Assembly (NCBI GenBank): GCA_963768885.1
Contig: CAVYJN010000014.1
Coordinates: 186,001-250,000 of the forward strand
Source of the DNA: DASRIA01 sp963768885
GTDB lineage: Bacteria > Actinomycetota > Thermoleophilia > Solirubrobacterales > JBBDJG01
Reading direction: 5' to 3'
DNA: 64,000 nt
Position numbers and translations under genes: made by a program. The notes beneath the pieces are model-generated. The model ran no database searches. It was not told the DNA's origin and was given only the letters and a program-made list of their open reading frames with translations. Shown in pieces: positions 35,616 to 44,489 of the stretch (position 1 is its first letter; each line of letters starts with the position of its first letter).

Positions 35616-36676
35616 GACGCCCTCCAGTACGACCAGGGCGCGTCGCCGTCGCCGAGCTCCTCGAAGCCGTCCGCGAAGACCCCGTCCAGCGCGGTCACGG
35701 GATCCGGCGGCGGCGACTCGAGCGCGCGGCGTGCCGCCTCGTCGACCTCCGCCCCGGCCTCGTCGCGCAGCCGCTCGAGCTCCTGCTCGGAGAAGCCGTG
35801 CTCCGCGACGAGCCGCGCCGAGTAGGTCGCGATCGGGTCGCGCGCCTCCCATTCCTCGAACAGCTCCGGGGGGACGTAGGACATGTCGTCGTGGGCGCCG
35901 TGCCCGTGCATGCGCATCGTGTGGCACTCGATCAGGGAAGGCCCGTCGCCCGCGCGGGCGCGCTCGGCCGCGACACGAGCCGCCTCGAACACCGCCTCGA
36001 CGTCGTTGCCGTCGACCGCCGTCCCGGGAAAGCCGTAGCCGGCCGCGCGCGCGACCGGGTCGACGGCGAACTCGAGCGAGTTCGGGGTCGAGTACGCGTA
36101 CTTGTTGTTCTCGAGGACGAACACCACGGGCAGGCGGTGGATGCCGGCGAAGTTCATGGCCTCGTGCCACTGGCCGTTGGCCGTCGAGCCCTCGCCGAAC
36201 CAGGTCATCGCGACCCGCGGCTCGCGACGCATCTTGAAGGACAGCGCGAGCCCCGTCGCGACCGCTGCCATGTCCGGCAGCATCGAGACCATCCCGACGC
36301 AACCGAGGCGGCGGTCGCCGAAGTGCATGTTGCCGTCGCGCCCGCCGGTCACCCCGCCGGCGCGGCCCATGCAGTTGGCGAGGTAGCGCTCGGGCGTCAC
36401 GCCGCGCACGAAGTGCGCCCCGAGGTCGCGGTGCAGGATGCACGTGCGATCGCGCGGGCCGAGCACGAACGACGAACCCACGGAGATCGCCTCCTGGCCG
36501 CGGCCGTCGTAGAAGGAGCCCGGCACCTTGCCCTGCCGGTAGAGGGTCAGCGCGCGCTCTTCCGCGGCGCGCATGAGGATCATGAACCGGAGCAGGTTCG
36601 CGCGGTCGGCGCGGTCGAGATGCCCGTTCGGCATCGGGGGCCGGTCGAGCGACCCCTGCAGCTCCCGTGTAGACAC
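35612..36676 (-). CDS. 2-oxoacid dehydrogenase E1 alpha subunit, branched-chain type
   Basis: Decarboxylating TPP subunit of 354 residues. Signals: YDGRGQEAISVGSSFVLGPR, GGRDGNMHFGDRRLG, and the TPP/Mg site GEGSTANGQWHEAMNFAG followed after 30 residues by LENN. The phosphorylation-loop-like MHGHGAHDDMSYVP is as in BCKDH and AcoA relatives. The substrate could be branched-chain 2-oxoacids or acetoin. First gene of an operon E1alpha-E1beta-E2-lipB-lipA. Start GTG at 36676 with GGGAGG seven bases upstream. Confidence 0.88.
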   Translation of the reverse strand: MSTRELQGSLDRPPMPNGHLDRADRANLLRFMILMRAAEERALTLYRQGKVPGSFYDGRGQEAISVGSSFVLGPRDRTCILHRDLGAHFVRGVTPERYLANCMGRAGGVTGGRDGNMHFGDRRLGCVGMVSMLPDMAAVATGLALSFKMRREPRVAMTWFGEGSTANGQWHEAMNFAGIHRLPVVFVLENNKYAYSTPNSLEFAVDPVARAAGYGFPGTAVDGNDVEAVFEAARVAAERARAGDGPSLIECHTMRMHGHGAHDDMSYVPPELFEEWEARDPIATYSARLVAEHGFSEQELERLRDEAGAEVDEAARRALESPPPDPVTALDGVFADGFEELGDGDAPWSYWRAS

Positions 36677-36789
36677 GGCTCTGCCTCCCTATGTCGTGAC
36701 CTCCGCGGGGTCTCCGCCGAGATCTTGAAACGGCGCGCCGGGATCTCCGGCGGCGCCCCTACAGACAATGTTCCCAGGTTCGGCCGGGC

Positions 36790-38841
36790 TTACTCCCGCA
36801 CGCGGGCGGGCGCCGTGGACGGAGCCGCCCGGGTCTGCGAGCGCTCCACCGCCCAGTCGCCGACCTGCGGGTGCACGTACTCGCAGAAGAGGCCCACGAG
36901 CCAGGGGTCGAACTGCGTCCCGGAGCAGCGCCGCAGCTCCTCGAGCGCTGCGGCGGGCTCGAGCGGCACGCGGTAGGGCTTCTGGGAGACCATCGCGTCG
37001 AAGGCGTCGCACACGGCGATGATCCGCGCGCCGACCGGGATGTCCTCGCCCGCGAGCCTGTCGGGATAGCCCGACCCGTCCCAGCGCTCGTGGCTGGAGC
37101 GCACCAGCCTCGCGACCGGGACCATCGCCGGCGCGGCGGAGAGGATCCGCTCGCCGATCAGCGTGTGCTTCCGCATCAGCTCCTTCTCGACCTCGGTGAG
37201 CGCGCCGCGCTTGCGCAGCACCCGCTCCGGGATCGCGATCTTGCCCACGTCGTGCAGCTCCGCGGCGCGCGCGACCACGTCGAGGTCCTCGCCCTCGAGG
37301 CCCGCGTGGCGCGCGAGCAGCACCGCCAGGCTCGCGACGCTGCGCAGGTGCTCGTCGAGGTCCGGCTCGCGCTCGCGCAGGATGCGCAGGAGGACGTTGC
37401 GCGTCTGGCGCTCGGCGGAGTGGGAGCGGAGGCGCTTCTGGCCGTACATGCGCCGGTCGGCGAGGCGCAGCGCCGCGGAAGGGTCGTCGGCCTCCTCGGG
37501 AACCAGGACGGAGCCGCTCGAGCTGGAGATGGAGAAGGCCTTGCCGCCCTCCGAGAGCGCGGCGGATGCGGCGGCCACGACACCGTCGCCGGAGCCGTCC
37601 ACGGCAGGGGCGAGCACGCAGAACTCGTCGCCGCCGAGGCGGTAGGCGCCGCCCGTGGGCTGCACCGCGGCTGCGAGGTTGGCCCCGAGCCGGCACAGCA
37701 GCGCGTCGCCGGCCGGGTGGCCGAAGTTGTCGTTGTACGCCTTGAAGCCGTCGAGGTCGAACATCGCGAACAGGTACGGGCCGCCGCCTGCCTTGAGCAC
37801 GTCCTGCAGGTCGAGCATCAGGCGGCGGCGGTTTCCGAGGCCCGTGACCGGGTCGGAGTGCGACTCGCGGCGGCTCACGGTGAGCAGCGTGAGGTGGTCC
37901 GAGAACAGCAGCGCCATCCGGACGATCACGACGCCGAGCGTGGCCGTCGCCAGTCCCGCCGCGAAGCTGTTGACCGCGTAGAACTGGTCGTAGACCTGAA
38001 GTCCCACGGCGACGGCAGCGAAGAACGAGGGCATGCCGAGCAGTCGCCGGCCCTCGAGTTGCAGGCCCTGCGAGCGCATCGGCGGGTCCCAAGCGGCGAG
38101 CGCCAGCAGGAAGGCCGAAAGCAGCCACAGCGTGTCCACGGGGGAATGCTCGAGCGCCGCCCCGGTCGCGTCCTTGTAGAAGTAGATGCCGTTCGCGATG
38201 CCGTTCAGGCCGAGCCCGATCGCGATCAGCACGAAGCCCCGCCCGGGACGCCATCCCGTGAGGGCCACGGCGCCGATCACGAAGCCCACCAGCAGCAGGT
38301 CGCCCAGCGGGTACGCGACGTTGGTCGCGACCGCCGACGCGTTGCCCTGGGTCGCGTTGTCGATCGCCGGGTACATGAGCGCGGCGCCCACGGCGGCGAT
38401 CGCGAGCGCGCCCATCGCCCCGTCCAGCCACAGGGAGGCGTGGAACCTCGGCACGCGCGCCCGCACCAGCAGCACGATGCCCGCGTAGATCGCCGGGAAC
38501 ATCAGCAGGTGCGCCGCATCGGTGAGCGACGGGTAGCGGATCTCCTCGAGGCCGGAGAGGTGGAAGCTCCAGAACGCGTCTCCGGCCGTCCATGCGGCGA
38601 GACCGGAGCCGATCAGGACCCAGGCGGCCCGCTCCCTGCGGTCCACCACTCCCCGCACGATGCAGATCAGCGCGCACGCGCCCAGCGCCAGCGTGTAGAG
38701 CCAGTCGTCGAAGGCGCCGTGCGCGAGGCCTCCACCCACGCCGAACACGGTGTGGGCCGCGTGCGCGGCCACGGCGGCGAGGGCCGCGTAGAGCAGCAGG
38801 CGAACGACGCGTGGCTGTGGGCTTTGCAGGCGGGCGAACAA
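36790..38841 (-). CDS. Membrane GGDEF/HD-GYP c-di-GMP protein (intact)
   Basis: 683 residues. Residues 1-310: about nine hydrophobic helices, a possible membrane sensor (LLLYAALAAVAAHAAHTVF at the start). Residues 325-480: GGDEF domain with DPVTGLGNRRRLM and YRLGGDEFCVL; the upstream RxxD product-inhibition site is absent. Residues 500-670: HD-GYP with ELHDVGKIAIPERVL and HERWDGSGYPDRLAGEDIP, HD and GYP residues intact. It could both make and degrade c-di-GMP. The gene splits the two dehydrogenase operons; no TANNNT box was seen at leaderless distance. Confidence 0.92.
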   Translation of the reverse strand: MFARLQSPQPRVVRLLLYAALAAVAAHAAHTVFGVGGGLAHGAFDDWLYTLALGACALICIVRGVVDRRERAAWVLIGSGLAAWTAGDAFWSFHLSGLEEIRYPSLTDAAHLLMFPAIYAGIVLLVRARVPRFHASLWLDGAMGALAIAAVGAALMYPAIDNATQGNASAVATNVAYPLGDLLLVGFVIGAVALTGWRPGRGFVLIAIGLGLNGIANGIYFYKDATGAALEHSPVDTLWLLSAFLLALAAWDPPMRSQGLQLEGRRLLGMPSFFAAVAVGLQVYDQFYAVNSFAAGLATATLGVVIVRMALLFSDHLTLLTVSRRESHSDPVTGLGNRRRLMLDLQDVLKAGGGPYLFAMFDLDGFKAYNDNFGHPAGDALLCRLGANLAAAVQPTGGAYRLGGDEFCVLAPAVDGSGDGVVAAASAALSEGGKAFSISSSSGSVLVPEEADDPSAALRLADRRMYGQKRLRSHSAERQTRNVLLRILREREPDLDEHLRSVASLAVLLARHAGLEGEDLDVVARAAELHDVGKIAIPERVLRKRGALTEVEKELMRKHTLIGERILSAAPAMVPVARLVRSSHERWDGSGYPDRLAGEDIPVGARIIAVCDAFDAMVSQKPYRVPLEPAAALEELRRCSGTQFDPWLVGLFCEYVHPQVGDWAVERSQTRAAPSTAPARVRE

Positions 38842-38927
38842 GGGCTTCCCTGACCTCGGGTTCAGTTATCGACCCCGCCGCGGGCCGGCTTGACAAAATC
38901 GCCCGCGTCTAAGCGGGAATCCCAGCC

Positions 38928-40213
38928 CTAGAGCGCCAGCGACAGCGGCTGCTCGAGCAGGTCCCGCACGCGTGCCAGGAACTGCGCGCCGTCGGCCCCG
39001 TAGAGGATGCGGTGGTCGCAGGCGATCGTGACGCCCATCATGTCCCGCACGACGACCCGCCGGGTCGTGCGGTCGGCCACCGGCTTCGGCTCCAGCGCCC
39101 CGACGGTCAGCAGCGCCGCCTGCGGCGGGTTGATCACGCCGGAGAAGTTGGACACCCCGTACATCCCCAGGTTCGACACGGTGAAGGTGCCGCCCGAGAG
39201 CTCCGGCGGCGTGATGCTGCCGTCGCGCACCTTCTGCGCGAGCTCGCGTGACTTGCGCGCGATGTCGCCGAGCGACTTCTGGTCGGCGTCGAACACCGTC
39301 GGCACGACGAGGGCATCCTGCGCCGCCACGGCGACGCCGACGTTCACACGCGGGTAGAGCTCGACGCGCCCGTCCCGGTAGGAGCCGTTCGCCCGGGGGA
39401 AGTCGCGCAGCGCGCGGGCGCATGCCTTGACCACCATGTCGTTGAAGGTCGGGACTGCCTGACCCTCGGCGGCGATCTCCTTCAGGCGGGCGCGCAGCGC
39501 GACCGCCTCGGTCATGTCGATCTCCATCGAGAGGTAGAAGTGCGGGACCGTCGCCTTCGACTCCGCCATCCGGCGCGCGACGGTCGCCTGGAGGCGGGTC
39601 AGCTCGACGACCTGCGCCTCGCCCTTGGCCGTGGCGGGCTCGGGCGCGCGGCCCGGCGCGGGCGCCGGCGGTTGCGGCTGCGGCGCTGCGGCGGGCGCTC
39701 CTCCGGCCGCCGCCTCGACGTCCGCCTTCACGATCCGGCCGCCGGGGCCGGATCCCGAGACGGTCTCGAGCTGCACGTTGAGGTCACGCGCCATGCGGCG
39801 CGCCACGGGCGAGGCCTTCACGCGGCCGTCGCCGCGCCGTTGGACGGCGGCGCGCGGACGAGGCGGCGCAGCGGTCGCCTGCTGCCGTGGCTGCGGCTCG
39901 GGCTCCGGCTCCGTCTGCGCCCGTCCTGCCTCGGACCCGTCCGCGGGCTTGCCCGCGGACGGCCCTTCTCTCGCTCGGCCTCGCCGATCCGCGCGATCGG
40001 CTCGCCGATCGGCAACGTCGCCCCCTCCTCGGCGAGGATCTCGATCAGGGTTCCCTCGTCGGTGGCCTCGTAGGTCATGTTGGCCTTGTCGGTCTCGATC
40101 TCGACCAGCTCGTCGCCGCGCTTCACCTCGTCGCCGATCGCCTTGAGCCAGCGCAGGACCGTGCCCTCCTCCATGGAGTCGGACAGGCGCGGCATGACGA
40201 CGTCGACGGCCAT
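38928..40213 (-). CDS. Pyruvate-dehydrogenase-type E2 (dihydrolipoamide acetyltransferase), one frameshift
   Basis: Lipoyl domain at the N-terminus (PRLSDSMEEGTVLRWLKAIG, lipoyl Lys in EIETDKANMTYEA), a Pro/Glu/Arg linker, the E1/E3-binding domain (KASPVARRMARDLNVQLETV), a second Ala/Pro linker, and the catalytic domain with ACDHRILYGADGAQFL (His-Asp-equivalent motif HRILYGA). One base is missing near 39962, inside the linker; adding it gives a continuous protein of about 428 residues. It follows E1 beta by one base. In this context it passes acetyl groups to CoA, feeding citrate synthase. Confidence 0.9.
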
Positions 40214-40214
40214 C

Positions 40215-41199
40215 CTAGACGTCCCGGAAGGTCGCCAGCGCGGCCTTCACGACGTGCTCCTCGTGGGGGATCGCGGCCTGTTCGAGGGCCTTCGAGTACG
40301 GCATCGGCACATCGGCGCCGGTCACGCGCTGCACCGGCGCGTCGAGATCGTCGAAGGCCTGCTCCTGCACGAGCGCCGCGATGTTGGCGCCGACGCCGCC
40401 GTGGGGCCAACCCTCCTCGACCACCACGCAGCGGTTGGTCTTGCGCACCGACTCGAGGATCGTGTCGAGGTCGAGCGGGCGCAGCGTGCGCGGATCGATC
40501 ACCTCGGCCTCGACGTCCTCCTGGGTCGCGAGCACGTCGGCCGCGCGCTCGGCGGTGATCGCCATGCGGGAGATGCCGACGATCGTCACGTCGTTGCCCT
40601 CGCGCCTGATCGCCGCCTCGCCGAACCGCATCGGCCCGCCGTTCTCGGGCACGTCGCCGCGCATGCCGTAGAGGGACTCGTGCTCGATGTAGATCACGGG
40701 GTTGTCGTCCCTGATCGCCGCCTTCAGCAGGCCCTTCGCGTCCGCCGGGGTGGAGGGCACCGCGACCAGCAGGCCGGGCACGTGCAGGAAGATCGCCTCC
40801 ATCGTGTGGGAGTGCGTGGGCCCCAGCTGATGCCCGCCGCCCTGGGGGAAGCGAATCACCAGCGGCACCCTCGCCTGGCCGCCGAACATGTAGTGGATGT
40901 GCGCGGCGGAGTTGATGATCTGGTCCATCGCGAGCAGCGCGAAGTTCACGGTCATGATCTCGACGATCGGTCGCAGCCCCGCCATCGCGGCGCCCACGCC
41001 CATGCCGACGATCGTGTTCTCCGAGATCGGCGTGTCGCGCACGCGCTTCTCGCCGAACTCCTCGAGCATGCCCTCGCGACACCTTGAAGGCGCCCTGGAA
41101 GACCCCGACGTCCTCGCCCATCAGGAAGACGGACTCGTCCGCCCGCATCTCCTCGCGCATGGCCTGGTTGAGCGCCTCGCGATAGCGCATCTGCGCCAT
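40215..41199 (-). CDS. Pyruvate-dehydrogenase-type E1 beta, one frameshift
   Basis: About 327 residues. N-terminus MRYREALNQAMREEMRADES and GEDVGVFQGAFKVS, then after one extra base near 41073 the frame continues MLEEFGEKRVRDTPISENTI, PQGGGHQLGPTHSHTMEAIF and DVPMPYSKALEQAAIP. The ATG at 41199 overlaps the E1 alpha stop by one base (TGATG). It binds TPP with E1 alpha and recruits the complex to the E2 at 38928-40213. Confidence 0.9.
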
Positions 41200-42446
41200 C
41201 AGCCGTCGCCCCCCTGGGCGGTGTCCGCGGGCTTCTCCTCGCCCTCGGCACGACGCTTGCGCACCTCGCCCGCGCCCGCGTAGGCGGCGCCGGCCTCGGC
41301 GAGCTCCTGCGCGACGCCGCGCCGTCCGACCTCGGGCTCGTCCTCGCCGCGGTGCACCTCGGGGGTCCGCTCGTCCACGGAGTACCAGCCCTGCACCTGG
41401 TCACCGAGCACGTACACGTTGTCGTACAGGGACTCGAGCGCGGGCGCCGGGCTCTCGTCGGCGAACGCGACGGCCTCGTCGACGATCGCGCGATCGCCTT
41501 GCGGTCCAGCTCCGCGAAGCCGTCCTCGTCGAGATGGCCGGCCTCCTGCGAGGCGACGCGCATAGGCCTGGATCGGGTCCCGCTCGCGCCATTGCTGCAC
41601 CTCCTCCTTGGTGCGGTAGACCTCGGGGTCGGCGGCGGAGTGGCCCCGGAACCGGTAGGTGAGCGCCTCCACGAGCGTGGGCCGGCGATCCTCGCGCGCG
41701 CGGCGCAGGTGCTCGGCCACGCACTCGCGCACCGCGAGCACGTCCATGCCGTCGACGCGCTCGCCCGGCACGCCCAGGCACTCGGCCTTCCGCGAGAGGT
41801 CGGTGACGGCGGAGTGGCGCGACAGCGCCGTCCCCATCCCGTACTGGTTGTTGACCACCAGGAACACGACCGGGAGGTTCCACAGGGCCGCGATGTTCAT
41901 GGTCTCGCCGAACGTGCCCTGGTTCGAGGCGCCGTCGCCGAACATGCAGAGCGTGACGGAGTCCTCGCCCCGGTAGTCGGAGGCCAGCGCCAGCCCGGCA
42001 GCGAGCGGGAGGTTGCCCCCGACGATGCCGTAGCCGCCCATGAAGCGGCGCTCGCGGTCGAACAGGTGCATGGAGCCGCCGCGCCCGCGCGACGTGCCGG
42101 TCTCCTTGCCGAACAGCTCGGCCATCACGACCTTCGGGTCCGTGCCGCGCGCCAGCACCTGGCCGTGCTCGCGGTAGGTCGAGAGCAGGTAGTCCTCGTC
42201 GCGCATCACGGAGACGGTGCCGACGATCGTGGCCTCCTCTCCGACGGCGAGGTGGAGGAAGCCGCCGACCTTGGCCTTCATGTACATCTCCTGCGCGCGC
42301 TCCTCGAAGTGCCGGATCAGGAGCATCTTCTCGAGCAGCTCGATCGCGGTCTCCTTGGCGGGCAGCTCGTGCTGCTGCGCGCGGCCGTCCGCCTGCTGGC
42401 CCGAGCGCCGGCCGCGTGACTGCTGCGCTGTCTTTTGACTAGCCAT
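41199..42446 (-). CDS. pdhA: Pyruvate dehydrogenase E1 alpha, two compensating frameshifts
   Basis: Decarboxylates pyruvate with TPP. The segment GTSRGRGGSMHLFDRERRFM is characteristic of bacterial PDH E1 alpha, and the TPP site is GDGASNQGTFGETMNIAAL with VVNN 12 residues on. Near 41563 and 41493 two opposite indels replace the expected EAGHLDEDGFAELDRKAI with unrelated residues, after which the frame recovers at IVDEAVAFADES. The last 60 residues are an Arg/Glu-rich tail. Start ATG 42446; 415 residues. Confidence 0.92.
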   Translation of the reverse strand: MASQKTAQQSRGRRSGQQADGRAQQHELPAKETAIELLEKMLLIRHFEERAQEMYMKAKVGGFLHLAVGEEATIVGTVSVMRDEDYLLSTYREHGQVLARGTDPKVVMAELFGKETGTSRGRGGSMHLFDRERRFMGGYGIVGGNLPLAAGLALASDYRGEDSVTLCMFGDGASNQGTFGETMNIAALWNLPVVFLVVNNQYGMGTALSRHSAVTDLSRKAECLGVPGERVDGMDVLAVRECVAEHLRRAREDRRPTLVEALTYRFRGHSAADPEVYRTKEEVQQWRERDPIQAYARRLAGGRPSRRGRLRGAGPQGDRAIVDEAVAFADESPAPALESLYDNVYVLGDQVQGWYSVDERTPEVHRGEDEPEVGRRGVAQELAEAGAAYAGAGEVRKRRAEGEEKPADTAQGGDG

Positions 42447-42491
42447 CTGGGGAGACGGTTGCCCCGGTCACATTACCGGCAAACACGCGGC

Positions 42492-43104
42492 CTACCGGCG
42501 GGCGGCAATGACGGCTTCGGCCAGCCTGTCGTCTCCCCAGAACACCTCGTCGCCGACCACGACGCTCGGGACTCCCACGACGCCGCGTGCAGCCGCCTCC
42601 TCGGTTGCCTCGCGCAGCGCGTCCTTGACGCCCTGCGTCTGCACCGCCTTCGTGAGCGCGTTCGGATGCAGCTCACAGGCGGCCGCGGCGAGCATCACGT
42701 TGTCCGGCTCGCTCAGGTCGCGGCCCGCGGCGAACGCCTGGCGGAATCCCGCGAGCGAGAACGACACGACCTTCCCGATCTGCTTCGCGAAGGTCGCGGC
42801 CCGCATCGCGAACAGCATGTTGCCCGGCCATGGCTCGGGCCAGCGGATCGCGGGCAGGCCGTACGCGGATGCGCGGCGCTCGACCTCGCGCATGCCCTCC
42901 TCGCGGCCCGGCCCGTTGCGCCCACGAGTCGCGCCCGTGGATCTTGAACAGCCCGCCGAGCAGGATCGGCTGCCACTCGGGCGGCTCGTCGAACAGGGAG
43001 TTGACCCGCTCCGCCGCGAGATACGAATACGGCGAACCCAGATCGAAGTAGAAGACCGGACCCTGGAGCTCCCGGAATTTCCGGCTAAGGAAATTCCGGC
43101 GCAT
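42492..43104 (-). CDS. DsbA-fold / 2-hydroxychromene-2-carboxylate isomerase-like protein, one frameshift
   Basis: Thioredoxin-fold protein of about 203 residues with a helical insertion. N-terminal VFYFDLGSPYSYLAAERVN has Ser where DsbA has CxxC, as in the kappa-GST/HCCA isomerase group; the C-terminus has GVVGVPSVVVGDEVFWGDDR (cis-Pro loop). The frame shifts near 42925. The first 13 residues from ATG 43104 are encoded by an inverted repeat and may not be translated. It starts two bases after the lpd stop, between lpd and pdhA, so it is co-transcribed with the complex. Substrate unknown; glutathione is not expected in this phylum. Confidence 0.75.
43072..43099. repeat. Perfect 11-bp inverted repeat at the lpd/DsbA-like junction
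   Basis: CCGGAATTTCC and GGAAATTCCGG flank a six-base loop GGCTAA. The repeat covers the first codons of the DsbA-like gene, eight bases after the lpd stop, and is unusually AT-rich for this window. It has no T tract. It could be a processing or attenuation hairpin, or a dyad operator. Confidence 0.6.
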
Positions 43105-43106
43105 TC

Positions 43107-44477
43107 CTACGCGTGTATTACCCAGCCCGCCGTCGCCCGGGCGCCTTCCATCACGGCCTCGGAGAACGTCGGGTGCGGGTGCACCGTGCGCGCGACCTCC
43201 TCGAAGCCGCCCTCGAGGCCCTTGGCGACGACCAGCTCGGCGATCATCTCCGTCGCCCGGGCGCCGACGATGTGCGCGCCGAGCAGCTCGCCGTAGCGGG
43301 CGTCGCCGATGATCTTCACCATGCCGGTCCGGTCGCCGTAGACGGTCGCCGCGCCGACGCCGCCCATCGGGAACTTGCCCACCACGACGTCGGCGCCGCG
43401 GTCGCGCGCCTGCTGCTCGGTGAGCCCGAAGCTCGCCACCTGCGGCGAGCAGAAGGTGGCGGCCGGGATGTCCTCGTAGTCGAGGGGATGGACATCCATC
43501 CCCGCGGCGTCCTCCATCGCGATCACGCCCTCGTCCATGGCCTTGTGCGCGAGCGCGGGACCGGGCACCGCGTCGCCGATCGCCCAGACGCCGTCGGCCG
43601 AGGTGCGCAGCCGGCCGTCGACCTCGATCAGGCCGCGCTCGCCGGTCTTGACGCCCGCCGCCTCCAGGTTGAGCGCCTCGGTGTCCGGTGCGCGGCCTGC
43701 CGCGATGCACAGGTAGTCGAACTGCTGGGCGCCCTCGCCCCAGTCGATCTCGACCGAGTCCTTGCCGGCCTTCACGTTCTCGACCCGGGCGCCGGTCACG
43801 ACCTTCACGTTCTGCTTGCGCAGCGCGCTCGCGACGACCTTCGCGATCTCCTTGTCCTCGAGCGGCAGGATCTGGTCGAGCATCTCGATCAGCACGACCT
43901 CGGTGCCGAACCGCCCGAAGGCGGACGCGATCTCGGCTCCGGACGCGCCGGCGCCGACCACCGCGAGCTTCGCCGGCTGCTCGTTGAGGAGCCACATGCC
44001 GGCGGTGTCCAGCACCCGCCCGTCGAAGCTCGTGCCGGGGACCGGCAGCGGCACCGACCCCGTCGCAATCAACGTCTTCTGCGTCTCGACGTCCTTGCCG
44101 TCGACCGCCACGCGCCCCTTTCCGGCCAGCGCGCCGGTGCCCTGGAGCACCTCGATCTTGTGCTTCTTCATGAGGCCCGCCACGCCGCCGGTGAGCGTCT
44201 TGACGACCTTGTCACGGTGCTTGGCCGCGCCCCCGATGTCGAACTCGAGCCCGCTCGCGGCGATCCCGAACTCGGCGCCGTCGCGGACCTCGGAAAGCAC
44301 GTCGGCCGCGCGCAGCATCGCCTTCGCGGGGATGCACGCCTCGTTCAGGCAGCGGCCCCCGAGAGTCGGCGCGCGCTCGACGATCGCCGTCTTCATCCCG
44401 ACCTGGGCCGAGCGAATCGCGGCGACGTAACCGCCGGGACCCGATCCGATCACCACCATGTCGTAGCTGTCCGCCAT
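43107..44477 (-). CDS. lpdA: Dihydrolipoyl dehydrogenase (E3)
   Basis: FAD enzyme of 456 residues that reoxidises dihydrolipoamide with NAD. FAD-binding VVIGSGPGGYVAAIRSAQVG; redox pair in GGRCLNEACIPAKAML; NAD-binding VVGAGASGAEIASAF; FAD GVWAIGD; catalytic His-Glu in VHPHPTFSEAVM. It is the only E3 in the window and probably serves both dehydrogenase complexes. First gene of lpd, DsbA-like, pdhA, E1beta, E2. The ATG at 44477 agrees with its -10 box. Confidence 0.96.
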   Translation of the reverse strand: MADSYDMVVIGSGPGGYVAAIRSAQVGMKTAIVERAPTLGGRCLNEACIPAKAMLRAADVLSEVRDGAEFGIAASGLEFDIGGAAKHRDKVVKTLTGGVAGLMKKHKIEVLQGTGALAGKGRVAVDGKDVETQKTLIATGSVPLPVPGTSFDGRVLDTAGMWLLNEQPAKLAVVGAGASGAEIASAFGRFGTEVVLIEMLDQILPLEDKEIAKVVASALRKQNVKVVTGARVENVKAGKDSVEIDWGEGAQQFDYLCIAAGRAPDTEALNLEAAGVKTGERGLIEVDGRLRTSADGVWAIGDAVPGPALAHKAMDEGVIAMEDAAGMDVHPLDYEDIPAATFCSPQVASFGLTEQQARDRGADVVVGKFPMGGVGAATVYGDRTGMVKIIGDARYGELLGAHIVGARATEMIAELVVAKGLEGGFEEVARTVHPHPTFSEAVMEGARATAGWVIHA

Positions 44478-44483
44478 GCCGTG

Positions 44484-44489
44484 AGCTTA
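44484..44489 (-). promoter_or_regulatory. -10 box TAAGCT of the lpd-pdh operon
   Basis: Ends six bases before the lpd ATG and overlaps the stop codon of the upstream methyltransferase gene (TAA at 44489-44487). Confidence 0.5.
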
